A DNA stretch of 64,000 nucleotides from Mangrovibacterium marinum (lineage in GTDB: Bacteria; Bacteroidota; Bacteroidia; Bacteroidales; Prolixibacteraceae): contig NZ_QAAD01000001.1 in assembly GCF_003046625.1 (NCBI RefSeq), positions 186,001 through 250,000 of the forward strand, read 5' to 3'. The notes beneath the pieces were generated by a model. The model did no database searches and was not told where the DNA came from. It saw nothing but the letters and a program-made list of their open reading frames with translations. How positions within the stretch are numbered: the stretch's first letter is position 1; every line of letters begins with the position of its first letter. Below, one piece after another: positions 18,019-26,488 of this stretch. The translations under genes and the position numbers were made by a program.

Positions 18019-18897
18019 ATGGCCAGTTTAAAAGAAATACGTACCCGAATTAGCTCGGTAAAAACCACCCGACAGGTGACCAGTGCCATGAAGATGGTGT
18101 CGGCCGCAAAACTTAAAAAAGCGCAGGACGCAATCATTCACTTTCGTCCGTATGCCGATAAGTTACATGGGATCATGCAAACCTTGAGCAGCTCGCTGGA
18201 GGATATGGAAGAGTCTGTTTACACCTTGCAACGAGAGCCCGATAATGTTCTTGTGGTCTTGGTCACCTCAAACAGAGGCCTTTGCGGCGGATTCAACTCA
18301 TCGATTTCCAAGATCGCGATCGAGATGGTTGAAGCACGTTACAGCAGGCAACTACGCCAAAAGAAGCTGAGCTTTCTGACGGTTGGTAAACAGGGCGAAA
18401 AATACCTGAAAGCCCGAAACTATCCTGTTGGCGAACAGGCCAATGGCTTGTTCGAGGACCTCAGCTACGAATCGGTATCGGTGTTTGCACAAAAACTGAT
18501 GGACGATTTCACCAGCGGAAAATACGACCGTATTGAATTGGTTTATAACGAATTTAAAAACGCGGCAGTGCAATTTTGCCGAACGGAACAGTTTCTACCG
18601 GTCGAACAGGAGTCCGGCAACAAATCGGTGGGAAATCAGAATTTCATTTTCGAGCCAAGTATGGAAGAAATCGTACATGAACTGATTCCGCACTCCTTAA
18701 AAATTCAGCTTTTTAAGGCCTTTTTGGACTCAAATGCAGCAGAACATGGGGCGCGGATGACTGCAATGCACAAAGCGACCGACAACGCCTCGGAGTTGAT
18801 CAAAGAATTGACCCTGACCTTCAACAAAGCTCGTCAGACTGCGATCACCAACGAGATTCTGGAAGTTACCAACGGCGCCGAAGCGCTGAACGGATAA
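18019..18897 (+). CDS. atpG: ATP synthase F1 subunit gamma
   Basis: This 292-residue central shaft subunit starts MASLKEIRTRISSVKTTRQVTSAMKMVSAAKL and ends with EHGARMTAMHKATDNASELIKELTLTFNKARQTAITNEILEVTNGAEAL. Both ends are highly conserved coiled-coil segments of the rotor. The central VLVVLVTSNRGLCGGFNSSI is also conserved. It is the last gene of the unit; a strong terminator follows at once. Confidence 0.97.
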   Translation: MASLKEIRTRISSVKTTRQVTSAMKMVSAAKLKKAQDAIIHFRPYADKLHGIMQTLSSSLEDMEESVYTLQREPDNVLVVLVTSNRGLCGGFNSSISKIAIEMVEARYSRQLRQKKLSFLTVGKQGEKYLKARNYPVGEQANGLFEDLSYESVSVFAQKLMDDFTSGKYDRIELVYNEFKNAAVQFCRTEQFLPVEQESGNKSVGNQNFIFEPSMEEIVHELIPHSLKIQLFKAFLDSNAAEHGARMTAMHKATDNASELIKELTLTFNKARQTAITNEILEVTNGAEALNG

Positions 18898-18930
18898 AAT
18901 AGGTCATCGACCTTAAACATTAAGCACACC

Positions 18931-18965
18931 AAGCCTGCCGTTTTCAAAACCGGCAGGCTTTTTTA
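18931..18965 (+). terminator. Intrinsic terminator of the ATP synthase unit
   Basis: AAGCCTGCCG (18931-18940) pairs perfectly with CGGCAGGCTT (18951-18960) and a T-run extends to 18964. Confidence 0.92.
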
Positions 18966-19336
18966 TACAATCCCCAAAGCCCGGCTCGTACGAAGCAAAG
19001 TTCAGCTTTTGAAGTGTCCGCAGACGAGCAGATCATCTCCTCCATTGCGAGGCGACTGCGGTTCCATGGAGCGGTTTTATCGCCTTTACGGACCACGACA
19101 GCCCCCACTTTCCGATCGCTACATCTTCTGCCCTATTTTACGGCTGTTGCCCCCGGCGCATTTATACCAACCAGCAATTGAATTTAGCCTCAAATTCACG
19201 TCCTCTTTAATTGATTTTCAACTGTCTATCGGCATTAAATCTGAATGTTTCGGCTTGTAAATTAAGCTGCATATCGGTCGAATTTCAGCGTTTCGCTTAA
19301 GCCTCGCTCCGAAAAATAATTGGTATCGCTTAGACA
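18966..19336. other. Intergenic stretch between two convergent terminators
   Basis: About 370 bases lie between the atpG and tsf terminators. The first 180 are GC-richer and the rest AT-rich. An open frame at 19009-19260 reads Pro/Arg/Leu-rich without recognisable protein character. I see no tRNA fold or clear promoter. Confidence 0.45.
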
Positions 19337-19370
19337 TAAAAAAAGAGGTCATCCCGCGGGATGACCTCTT
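19337..19370 (-). terminator. Intrinsic terminator of the rplM-rpsI-rpsB-tsf unit
   Basis: A 28-base perfect palindrome at 19343-19370 (centre CCGCGG) is followed on the minus strand by a T-run of about 7. It lies 29 nt past the tsf stop. Confidence 0.93.
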
Positions 19371-19398
19371 AATATATCGTATAAAAAGTCTAAGCTAA

Positions 19399-20226
19399 TT
19401 ATGCACCCAAAGTGAATCGGATGAAGTTTGTTACCGACAAACCTTTGCTTGAGTTGTTCAGGTATTCTTTTACAGACACCTTGTTATCTTTCACAAAAGC
19501 TTGGTTCAACAAGGTATTTTCTTTGAAGAATTTGTTCAAAGAGCCTTGAGCAATCTTATCTAACATTGCTTCAGGTTTACCTTCCTGACGGAATTTTTCT
19601 TTCGCGATTTCCAATTCTTTCTCAATAACTTCCTGAGAAACGAAATCTTTGTCAACAGCAACCGGATTCATTGCAGCAACTTGCATTGCAACGTCCTTCG
19701 CTACTTGTTGATCAACATTTTCCTGGTTGAAACCAACGATAGTAGCCAATTGGTTACCCGGGTGAATATAAGCGATTACCGACTCGGCTTCGATGCATCC
19801 GTAAGCCGACAAATCGATTTTTTCACCGATAACACCGGTTTGTTCCGTAACATGATCAGCCAATGTACGACCATCCAGGCTTAACGCTTTCAGAGCGTCC
19901 AGGTCAGCTGGTTTGTTGGCTACAGCAACATCCAGAAAGCTTTGAGTCAAAGCTACGAAACCTTCGTTTTTAGCTACGAAGTCAGTCTCGCAGTTTACAA
20001 CTACAATGGCACCGAATTTACCGTCAGCACTTGTTTTAGCTAAAGCAGCACCTTCCGACGCGTCGCGGTCAGAACGTTTGCTGGCTACCAGTTTACCTTT
20101 TTCGCGGATAATTTCTACAGCGCGGTCAAAATTGCCTTCTGCTTCTGTCAAAGCATTTTTACAATCCATCATACCAGCGCCGGTTGCTTTACGCAACTTC
20201 ATTACATCTGCAGCAGAAATTGCCAT
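19399..20226 (-). CDS. tsf: Elongation factor Ts
   Basis: This 275-residue factor recharges EF-Tu with GTP. The N-terminal UBA-like domain shows VMKLRKATGAGMMDCKNAL, followed by DRAVEIIREKGKLVASKRSDRDASEG. The core has the EF-Tu contact block VVNCETDFVAKNEGF and HPGNQLATIVGFN. The C-terminal LLNQAFVKDNKVSVKEYL is also standard. It follows rpsB by 34 nt, the usual order. Confidence 0.97.
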   Translation of the reverse strand: MAISAADVMKLRKATGAGMMDCKNALTEAEGNFDRAVEIIREKGKLVASKRSDRDASEGAALAKTSADGKFGAIVVVNCETDFVAKNEGFVALTQSFLDVAVANKPADLDALKALSLDGRTLADHVTEQTGVIGEKIDLSAYGCIEAESVIAYIHPGNQLATIVGFNQENVDQQVAKDVAMQVAAMNPVAVDKDFVSQEVIEKELEIAKEKFRQEGKPEAMLDKIAQGSLNKFFKENTLLNQAFVKDNKVSVKEYLNNSSKGLSVTNFIRFTLGA

Positions 20227-20260
20227 ATCTTTTTTTTATTTATTTAGTTATAATGAGCAA

Positions 20261-21085
20261 TTATTCTTCTGAATCGTCATTGTCCAGATCAACATCTACA
20301 TCGTCTTCGCTATCATCAGAAACGATTGCTTTGGCCGCTTCTTTTTTAGCTGACTTTGCTTTTTTAGGAGCGTCGTCGCTATCTTTTTCGCGTTCAACTT
20401 TGCGTTCGTTCAAACCTTCAGCAATGGCATCGCACATGATGCGGGTTACCAGGCGGATTGATTGAGAAGCATCGTCGTTGGCAGGAATAACGAAATCGAT
20501 TCCTTCCGGATTAGAGTTTGTATCAACCATCGCAAATACGGGGATACCCAATTTTTGAGCTTCACGCACCGCGATTTTTTCTTTCAGTACGTCAACAACA
20601 AATAAAGCAGCAGGCAGACGAGTTAAGTCTGAGATTGAACCTAATACTTTATCCAACTTAGCGCGTTGACGCGTAATTTGCAACTTTTCGCGTTTTGACA
20701 AGTTATCCCAGCTGTTGTCTTTCATCATCTTATCGATGGAAATCATTTTCTTAACAGCTTTACGAATTGTAGGGAAGTTTGTCAACATACCACCAGGCCA
20801 GCGTTCTACAACGTAAGGCATATTCACATTACCAACAGCTTCAGCAACAAGCTCTTTGGCTTGTTTTTTTGTAGCCACAAATAAAACTTTGCGTCCCGAT
20901 TTGGCAATCTGTTTGATGGCGGCAGCGGCTTCATCAACCTTAGCAACCGTTTTTTGCAGGTCGATGATGTGGATACCGTTTTTCTCCATAAAAATGTATG
21001 GAGCCATGTTTGGATTCCACTTTCTTTTCAGGTGACCAAAGTGTACACCTGCATCCAATAATTCTTGAAAATTTGTTCTTGGCAT
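20261..21085 (-). CDS. rpsB: 30S ribosomal protein S2
   Basis: The protein has 274 residues. The sequences LLDAGVHFGHLKRKWNPNMAPYIF, GRKVLFVATKKQAKELV, ERWPGGMLTNFPTIRKAVKKM, LPAALFVVDVLKEKIAVREAQKLGIPVFAMVDTNSNP and IDFVIPANDDASQSIRL are classic S2 blocks. A Lys/Ala-rich linker then leads to a strongly acidic tail (about 35 residues, ending DLDNDDSEE). This extension is common in Bacteroidota S2. A 111-nt leader separates it from rpsI. Confidence 0.97.
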   Translation of the reverse strand: MPRTNFQELLDAGVHFGHLKRKWNPNMAPYIFMEKNGIHIIDLQKTVAKVDEAAAAIKQIAKSGRKVLFVATKKQAKELVAEAVGNVNMPYVVERWPGGMLTNFPTIRKAVKKMISIDKMMKDNSWDNLSKREKLQITRQRAKLDKVLGSISDLTRLPAALFVVDVLKEKIAVREAQKLGIPVFAMVDTNSNPEGIDFVIPANDDASQSIRLVTRIMCDAIAEGLNERKVEREKDSDDAPKKAKSAKKEAAKAIVSDDSEDDVDVDLDNDDSEE

Positions 21086-21196
21086 CTTGTTAACTTTTGT
21101 AATAATTTGTCGAAAAGCAACCTCTGAGTAGTCCCTCGTCGATGCCGGGGAGTCTCAGTGGTTTCAGATCCACAGTTATTCGGTTTAAAAAATATA
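21086..21196 (-). promoter_or_regulatory. rpsI-rpsB gap with possible rpsB leader structure
   Basis: On the minus strand a hairpin can form: CTGAG, a small internal loop, TCCC, a 12-nt loop, GGGA, then CTCAG (around 21115-21160). Such structured leaders before rpsB often bind S2 for feedback control. That role is inference; I cannot match this to a specific described leader class. Confidence 0.35.
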
Positions 21197-21583
21197 TTAA
21201 CGTTTTGAGAACTGGAAGCGTTTGCGTGCTTTTGGTTGACCTGGTTTTTTACGTTCCACTTCGCGTGGGTCACGGGTCATTAAGCCTGCATGTTTCAGTT
21301 CCGGCTTGTTTTCGGCATTAATTTCAACCATTGCGCGGGCAATACCCAAACGAGCCGCTTCGGCTTGTCCTTTAATACCACCACCGTCAAGGTTTATTTT
21401 GATATCGTACTGATCAGCAACGCCTAAAATGTTTAAAGGCTGCTTTACGATATACTGAAGAGTACCATTCGGGAAGTATTCGTTTAACTCCCGGTTGTTA
21501 ATGGTGATGTTACCTTTACCCTCGCTAACATAAACGCGGGCAACGGCTGTCTTTCTACGTCCTAAGGTGTTTACTACTTCCAT
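21197..21583 (-). CDS. rpsI: 30S ribosomal protein S9
   Basis: The protein has 128 residues: NTLGRRKTAVARVYVSEGKGNITINNR, GGIKGQAEAARLGIARAMVE, LMTRDPREVERKKPGQPKARKRFQFSKR. The basic C-terminus, ending in Lys-Arg, reaches the decoding site. The gene follows rplM by 2 nt. Confidence 0.97.
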   Translation of the reverse strand: MEVVNTLGRRKTAVARVYVSEGKGNITINNRELNEYFPNGTLQYIVKQPLNILGVADQYDIKINLDGGGIKGQAEAARLGIARAMVEINAENKPELKHAGLMTRDPREVERKKPGQPKARKRFQFSKR

Positions 21584-21585
21584 GG

Positions 21586-22044
21586 TTACAATTTAATTGT
21601 ATTCAAATCAATAACTTTCGGGTTTTGAGCTTCTTGATTGTGCTCAGCACCGACATACACTCTCATGTTACCTTGGATAGCACGTCCCAGACGATTTTTA
21701 GGCAACATACCTTTTACTGCTTTTTGAACCAAACGTTCGGGGTATTTACTCATGATTTCCGCCGGAGTTTGGCTGCGTTGTCCCCCCGGATAACCGGTGT
21801 AACGCAAATAAACTTTGTCGTTCAACTTGTTACCAGTCAGCTTCACTTTTTCAGCATTGATAACAATTACATTGTCTCCACAATCTACGTGAGGAGTAAA
21901 ATTGGGTTTGTGTTTTCCACGCAACAACTTGGCAACAGCGCTGGCCAAACGACCCAACGGCATACCGGCTGCATCAACAACTACCCATTCTTTGTTTACC
22001 GTGGCACTGTTGGCCGATACGGTTTTGTAAGATAAAGTATCCAC
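21586..22044 (-). CDS. rplM: 50S ribosomal protein L13
   Basis: The protein has 152 residues, with [54 protein letters not shown] and a C-terminal [30 protein letters not shown], all typical of L13. It is the first gene of the rplM-rpsI-rpsB-tsf unit and is preceded by a leader of about 155 nt from a perfect -7 element. Confidence 0.97.
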   Translation of the reverse strand: MDTLSYKTVSANSATVNKEWVVVDAAGMPLGRLASAVAKLLRGKHKPNFTPHVDCGDNVIVINAEKVKLTGNKLNDKVYLRYTGYPGGQRSQTPAEIMSKYPERLVQKAVKGMLPKNRLGRAIQGNMRVYVGAEHNQEAQNPKVIDLNTIKL

Positions 22045-22200
22045 TTGCTCTAATTTTTTAAATTAAACACTAAAAGTTGCAAAAACTTACTTCTCAATCT
22101 GTTGCAAACATCCAAATTATTAACATCGGGCTCGTTGATAACTTTTCTATCCACAACATTTTCAATCAATTATAAGAAATGCAAGTACGGACAATAATCG
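22045..22200 (-). promoter_or_regulatory. Long 5' leader of rplM
   Basis: If transcription starts about 7 nt after the -7 element at 22214-22207, the leader is about 155 nt, much longer than the 10-40 nt of other genes here. That leaves room for feedback regulation by a ribosomal protein. I did not resolve a convincing fold by eye. Confidence 0.4.
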
Positions 22201-22206
22201 GGACTG

Positions 22207-22214
22207 CAAAAGTA
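22207..22214 (-). promoter_or_regulatory. -7 element of rplM
   Basis: TACTTTTG on the minus strand is an exact TAnnTTTG match, upstream of the ribosomal protein unit. Confidence 0.65.
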
Positions 22215-22323
22215 TTTCTTTTTTTTGAAATAACAAGCACTATCAATTGGTGAAATCAAATTTTAACACAAAGATTTATAGGAATTAATGCTTTCAATCC
22301 GACCGTCGATCGCAGCATCTCCC

Positions 22324-22371
22324 GCAATCCGGCGCCCCCTCGCCGCTGCAAGGCGGCAAAGGGCCGGATGC
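22324..22371. repeat. GC-rich hairpin between rplM and GH28
   Basis: GCAATCCGG..CCC..CGCC pairs with GGCG..GGG..CCGGATGC: ATCCGG 22327-22332 with CCGGAT 22364-22369, CGCC near 22341 with GGCG near 22352. It is the only GC-rich block in an otherwise AT-rich divergent gap. It may be a REP-like palindrome or a folded RNA; orientation is undecided. Confidence 0.5.
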
Positions 22372-22421
22372 AATCGATTGTATTCTTTCGGGATTTTTTA
22401 GCAATTATTTCGATAATAGCC

Positions 22422-22429
22422 TAACTTTG
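22422..22429 (+). promoter_or_regulatory. -7 element of the GH28-DUF4861 pair
   Basis: TAACTTTG fits TAnnTTTG and lies 37 nt before the GH28 ATG at 22466. It overlaps an upstream TTG codon in the same frame, so translation from that TTG is unlikely. Confidence 0.55.
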
Positions 22430-22465
22430 AGACTTCCGAATGAAAACAAACTGCAAACAAATAGA

Positions 22466-24016
22466 ATGAAAACGACCTTAATCCTGCTTTTTTTATGCCT
22501 GGCACACAGCCTTTCGGCAAAAACCTACGACATGCACACTTTGGGCGCCGATAACACGGGGAGGGAGAAATGCACCGACTTGATCAACGCCACCATTGAA
22601 CAGGCATCGAACAAGGGAGGGGGAACGATTTACTTCCCGGCGGGCAACTACCTGACCGGTGCTATCATCCTGAAAAGTAACATCACCTTATACCTCGAAG
22701 CCGGTGCAACGCTCTCCTTTTCCACCGACTTTGACGACTACCTTCCCTTCCGTCAGATTCGCTGGGAAGGCATTTTCATGAACAGCTTCACCCCGTTGCT
22801 GTATGCAAAGCAAGCCGAAAACATTGCCATAAAGGGCGAAGGGACATTGGAGGGCAACGGAAAAGCCTGGTGGGAAGAAGTGAAACTTCAACAATATTCG
22901 TTCTGGCACGATGGCTCCATCAAAAAACCGAACAAATACCAACAGCTTTGGCTTGCCGAAAATAAAGCGCTCAAAGTAGAGCCTTATTACCAAAAATCAC
23001 TGCAACATCTTTTCTTCCGTCCGCCATTTATTCAGTTTCAGGAATGCAACAAGGTTGCCATTGAAGGTGTCACCATTCAAAATTCGCCTTTCTGGACCAT
23101 CAACCCGGTTGGCTGCAACGGCCTGCGCATTCATGGCATTACCATCAACAATCCCGACGACGGCTGGAACACCGATGGCATCAACCCATCCTCCTGCTCC
23201 AACCTGCGCATTTCGGACTGTCTGGTGAGCGTTGGCGACGACTGCATCACCATTAAGTCGGGTCGCGATTTCGACGGGCGTGAATATGGCCGACCGTGCG
23301 AGAACATTACCGTGACCAACTGTGTGATGCTCGCAGGACATGGCGGTGTAGTAATTGGCAGCGAAATGTCAGGCAGCGTTAAAAATGTGACCATCTCCAA
23401 CTGCGTGTTCAACGGAACGGATGCCGGCATTCGTCTGAAAGCCTCACGCGGGCGCGGTGGTGTTGTTGAAAACATCCGTGTTGACAATATCGTTATGCGG
23501 AATATCCAAAAGAACGCCTTTATCGTCAACCTATTCTACGACAAAACATCGACGCCCGAGCCGGTAACTGAACGAACTCCTGTTTTCCGAAATATCCATA
23601 TAACCAATGTTACGGGCACCGACATCAAGTGCGCCGGCTTTATTCGCGGAATTGAGGAAATGCCCGTCAGCGAACTATCATTCAGCAACATTAACCTGGA
23701 CGTTGAAGATGGATTTACCGCCGAAGCGGCAACGAATATTCGATTCGATAAGGTTTCCGTTACAACAGCGCAAGGCCCCTCCTTCGAACTCACAAAATGC
23801 AACGGAGTTGTGCTAAATGATGTTGGCACTAAAACACCGCATGAAAAAAGCGCCATCGTCGCTGTTCGCGAATCGAAAAACATACTCTTAAATAACTGCT
23901 ATCTCCCGATTCCGGCCGACATTTTTCTGCTGATTGACCAAAGCGATGTTATCTGGGGCAACAACTTTCTAAAGCTCGTGCGGGAACCAATCCGGACATC
24001 AAGCCTAAACCAATAA
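22466..24016 (+). CDS. Secreted GH28 polygalacturonase-type glycosidase
   Basis: This 516-residue protein starts at ATG 22466 with a clear signal peptide (MKTTLILLFLCLAHSLSA). The right-handed beta-helix is built from repeats such as NITVTNCVM and NVTISNCVF. All GH28 active-site motifs are present: NTD (Asn235-Asp237), GDD (Asp258, Asp259), GHG (His292) and RLK (Arg323-Lys325). It probably hydrolyses alpha-1,4-galacturonide links in pectin, in the periplasm or outside the cell. Rhamnogalacturonan and other GH28 specificities cannot be excluded. The DUF4861 gene follows after 26 nt, a common pairing in pectin loci. Confidence 0.93.
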   Translation: MKTTLILLFLCLAHSLSAKTYDMHTLGADNTGREKCTDLINATIEQASNKGGGTIYFPAGNYLTGAIILKSNITLYLEAGATLSFSTDFDDYLPFRQIRWEGIFMNSFTPLLYAKQAENIAIKGEGTLEGNGKAWWEEVKLQQYSFWHDGSIKKPNKYQQLWLAENKALKVEPYYQKSLQHLFFRPPFIQFQECNKVAIEGVTIQNSPFWTINPVGCNGLRIHGITINNPDDGWNTDGINPSSCSNLRISDCLVSVGDDCITIKSGRDFDGREYGRPCENITVTNCVMLAGHGGVVIGSEMSGSVKNVTISNCVFNGTDAGIRLKASRGRGGVVENIRVDNIVMRNIQKNAFIVNLFYDKTSTPEPVTERTPVFRNIHITNVTGTDIKCAGFIRGIEEMPVSELSFSNINLDVEDGFTAEAATNIRFDKVSVTTAQGPSFELTKCNGVVLNDVGTKTPHEKSAIVAVRESKNILLNNCYLPIPADIFLLIDQSDVIWGNNFLKLVREPIRTSSLNQ

Positions 24017-24042
24017 ATGCAAACGGACTAATACAAAAAAAT

Positions 24043-25332
24043 ATGAAGCAAAAACCAGCATTACGGACAATCGCTGCTGCAAGCTGCTTACTGGCTTTTA
24101 CCCAATGCCAGACAGCTCCGAAGACCAGCAAAATTACGCTTTCGAACAGTACCAACCTGGCACTGACCGACAAAGCCATCTCAATTGATCGGCAACAACT
24201 GCCCAACATCCCCGAGGGCGAAAATTACCCTTTAATCACCAACTCAACCGGCGACACCATCCCCTCGCAACTCAACGACCTGGATGGCGACAAAAGCTGG
24301 GACGAGTTGTTCTTTGTAAGCAATCTCGATGCAAAAGCAAGCAAAACATACTCGCTGCAATGGGTGGAAAAGCGAGCGGAATACACCCCTCGTACAAGTG
24401 CCCGCTTTGGAAAACGCAGTTCAGCCGACAGTCCGGTTGAACCGGCAACCAGCGAACTGCTTCCGGCCAACGAAATCCATCGTGCGTTGGGCTATCAACG
24501 CTACCAAACCGACGGCCCTTCATGGGAAAACGACAAAATTGGCTTCCGCCACTACCTGGACGGCCGTAACTCGAAGGACCTTTTTGGCAAAAAAGCATCG
24601 TACATGTCGCCCGAGAACGTCGGAATTAACGCCCAAGGTGCTGTTGAAGACAACTACCACGTGATGGCCGACTGGGGGCGCGATATTTTAGCCGTTGGCA
24701 ACTCGGTCGGCATCGGCGGCTATGCCCTGATGGCCGGCGACAGCCTGATGCGCCTGGGTGTGACCACCAACGACAGCCTGAATAATGTTGAGACCACCAA
24801 GTTCGCCATCACGAACGAAGGACCTGTCAAATCAACCCTCAGCTACCGGTACGAAAACTGGCACCCGGCCGGTCGCAGCTACCAGGTTGACGAAACAACA
24901 GCCATCTGGCCAGGCATGTACGCCTACCAAAATACGGTGAAATTTTCGGGACTTCAGGGCGACGAAACCCTGGTAGTGGGACTGGTGAATATCAACAACC
25001 AGAATCCGATGGAAGAAATTGCAGTGAATGACGACTGGATGGTTCTGCTAACGCATGACATGCAAACCTATAACCGCGGATGGTGGTTGGGGCTTGCCAT
25101 TATTGTGCCACGCGCGCTTTACGAAGGTTATACCGAGGCTCCTCAAACCGGTAAGCTGACAAACAGTTTCCTGGCTAAGCTGAAAGTTGAAAACGACATG
25201 CCGGTTACCTATTACGCAGCAGCAGGATGGGAATTGAGCGACGACCGCTTCAAAAGCCACGACTACTGGAAGAGTTATGTTGAAAACCTGGTTCAACAGC
25301 TATCTGCCAAAGTTGATGTGAGCATTCAATAA
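24043..25332 (+). CDS. DUF4861 family lipoprotein, pectin-associated
   Basis: This 429-residue protein has a lipoprotein-like N-terminus (LLAFTQCQTAP, Cys23 likely lipidated). The residues after Cys are not acidic, so periplasmic rather than surface anchoring is expected. The blocks GPSWENDKIGFRHYLDGRNSKDLFGKK, YHVMADWGRDILAVGNSVGIGGYAL, TTAIWPGMYAYQN and AGWELSDDRFKSHDYWKSYVE match what I know of the DUF4861 family. These proteins occur beside GH28 and GH105 enzymes, but their reaction is not established to my knowledge. A terminator follows at once. Confidence 0.85.
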   Translation: MKQKPALRTIAAASCLLAFTQCQTAPKTSKITLSNSTNLALTDKAISIDRQQLPNIPEGENYPLITNSTGDTIPSQLNDLDGDKSWDELFFVSNLDAKASKTYSLQWVEKRAEYTPRTSARFGKRSSADSPVEPATSELLPANEIHRALGYQRYQTDGPSWENDKIGFRHYLDGRNSKDLFGKKASYMSPENVGINAQGAVEDNYHVMADWGRDILAVGNSVGIGGYALMAGDSLMRLGVTTNDSLNNVETTKFAITNEGPVKSTLSYRYENWHPAGRSYQVDETTAIWPGMYAYQNTVKFSGLQGDETLVVGLVNINNQNPMEEIAVNDDWMVLLTHDMQTYNRGWWLGLAIIVPRALYEGYTEAPQTGKLTNSFLAKLKVENDMPVTYYAAAGWELSDDRFKSHDYWKSYVENLVQQLSAKVDVSIQ

Positions 25333-25353
25333 AAAAGAAATAACGCAAATGAG

Positions 25354-25393
25354 AAATAGCGCGTTGATCGTCTGATCGGCGCGCTATTTTTGT
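25354..25393 (+). terminator. Terminator after the DUF4861 gene
   Basis: AAATAGCGCG (25354-25363) pairs perfectly with CGCGCTATTT (25380-25389), and T residues continue to about 25391. The tRNA-Val 3' fragment starts directly after it. Confidence 0.85.
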
Positions 25394-25413
25394 GGGTTGT
25401 ACTGGATTCGAAC
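25392..25413 (-). pseudogene. tRNA-Val 3'-end fragment (candidate att repeat, left)
   Basis: On the minus strand this reads GTTCGAATCCAGTACAACCCAC: T-loop, 3' T-stem, and the 3' acceptor strand ACAACCC that would pair with GGGTTGT of tRNA-Val. The 5' two thirds of a tRNA are missing or unrecognisable. It agrees at 19 of 22 positions with 60572-60593, the 3' end of the tRNA-Val copy, in the same orientation. It may be a 3' end displaced when a mobile element inserted at a tRNA-Val gene. Confidence 0.6.
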
Positions 25414-25724
25414 TAAACGTTCAAAATGCTCTTTTTTCAGCATTTTAATTCAATGTTCCTTTCAGAACTCACCGTATCGCTCAAGACCAATTATTTTGTA
25501 CTAATTTGACTAGCAATACAGAATATAAAATTAGCGATATCCGTCAAATTAGCCAACGATATGCGTGTTTTATTGTAAATCCTGAATCCGGAACCGGGTT
25601 GCTCCATGTAATATAATCTAGTTGTTGTCAATTTGCAAAAGAGAATACTCAACTTTCAGTAGCAAGAGTTTGCTTTTTCCCTCAAAATTGTACCTTCGTT
25701 GCAGGATAAATTTGCGCGCCGTCG
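25394..25724. other. Regulatory-looking gap before the fructan PUL
   Basis: This stretch holds the tRNA fragment, a hairpin AAAATGCT/AGCATTTT (25423-25430, 25439-25446; 8-nt loop), a 10-bp inverted repeat (25501-25510, 25543-25552) and a near-consensus -7 element TACCTTCG at 25691-25698 before the sigma gene. No coding sequence is seen. Confidence 0.5.
25501..25552. repeat. 10-bp inverted repeat upstream of the sigma gene
   Basis: CTAATTTGAC (25501-25510) and GTCAAATTAG (25543-25552) are exact reverse complements, 32 bases apart. Imperfect direct copies of AAATTAGC..GATAT also occur here (near 25528 and 25547). It could be an operator; the function is unknown. Confidence 0.5.
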
Positions 25725-26351
25725 ATGCCTAAACATAAATTCGATATATCCAGCCCGGATCACGTATTGCTCCTTGAACTGAAGGAGGGCAACAGCAAGG
25801 CGTTTGATCTCATCTTTCGCCGATACTACGATAACCTTTGTCGTCTTTGCTATTCTTTCATTCACGATGCCGACACGTCTCAGAATCTAGTGCAGAATGT
25901 ATTTATTAAGTTGTGGGAGAGGAGGTTCGTCATGGACAAAGTCAGTAATTTGGGCGGATACCTGACAGTCATGGTAAAAAATCAAATTGCAGATTACATA
26001 TCGGATTACAAGAAACACCAGATTGATTCCGAATTCAATACAAACATTGCTGATTATTCGACTGAAAATGAGATCCAGGGAAGAGAATTTGAAGAAAGGT
26101 TAACGATTTCGTTGGCAAAACTTCCGCCGCGATGTAAACAAGCGTTCGAGTTAAGTCGTTTCGAAAATTTGAGCAACAAAGAAATCGCGGTAAAGATGAA
26201 AATCTCTGTCAAAGGAGTTGAAGCCCTCATCGGTCGGTCATTAAAATTGTTGCGTGTTGAACTAAGCGAGTTTTTGCCATCCTCGAAGATATCTTCTAAA
26301 AATCCGATCTTATTCTTTTTACGAATAGCGCGAAATTTTTCTTGTAAATAA
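25725..26351 (+). CDS. ECF RNA polymerase sigma factor (fructan PUL)
   Basis: This 208-residue sigma-70 family ECF factor has a region 2 with SKAFDLIFRRYYDNLCRLCYSF and QNLVQNVFIKLWERR (about 22-75). Region 4 contains LAKLPPRCKQAFELSRFENLSNKEIAVKMKISVKGVEALIGRSLKLLR (about 128-178), the promoter -35 binding helix-turn-helix. It is followed by a fecR gene and a susC whose product has an STN domain. That is the trans-envelope FecI/FecR signalling arrangement, so it likely switches on this PUL when fructan fragments bind SusC. Confidence 0.93.
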   Translation: MPKHKFDISSPDHVLLLELKEGNSKAFDLIFRRYYDNLCRLCYSFIHDADTSQNLVQNVFIKLWERRFVMDKVSNLGGYLTVMVKNQIADYISDYKKHQIDSEFNTNIADYSTENEIQGREFEERLTISLAKLPPRCKQAFELSRFENLSNKEIAVKMKISVKGVEALIGRSLKLLRVELSEFLPSSKISSKNPILFFLRIARNFSCK

Positions 26352-26488
26352 TATTCGACACAAATAGCTCTTTGACAGTATTTTACAATCTTCGTCAGGA
26401 GTCTTTGAGCGAGAAAGGACATAGAAATTCACATTCCAATGTAGGGTTTTGATTGCTAAGTAGAGTCAGTAGGGCAAAATGAAATAAA

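Noticed and set aside
19009-19260. 83-codon open frame between the atpG and tsf terminators
   Set aside because: Composition is Pro/Arg/Leu-rich, with no recognisable domain or promoter and no supporting start context.
25423-25446. AAAATGCT/AGCATTTT hairpin as part of a complete second tRNA
   Set aside because: Only the T-arm and acceptor 3' strand are tRNA-like; the rest does not give D and anticodon arms, so only a fragment is claimed.
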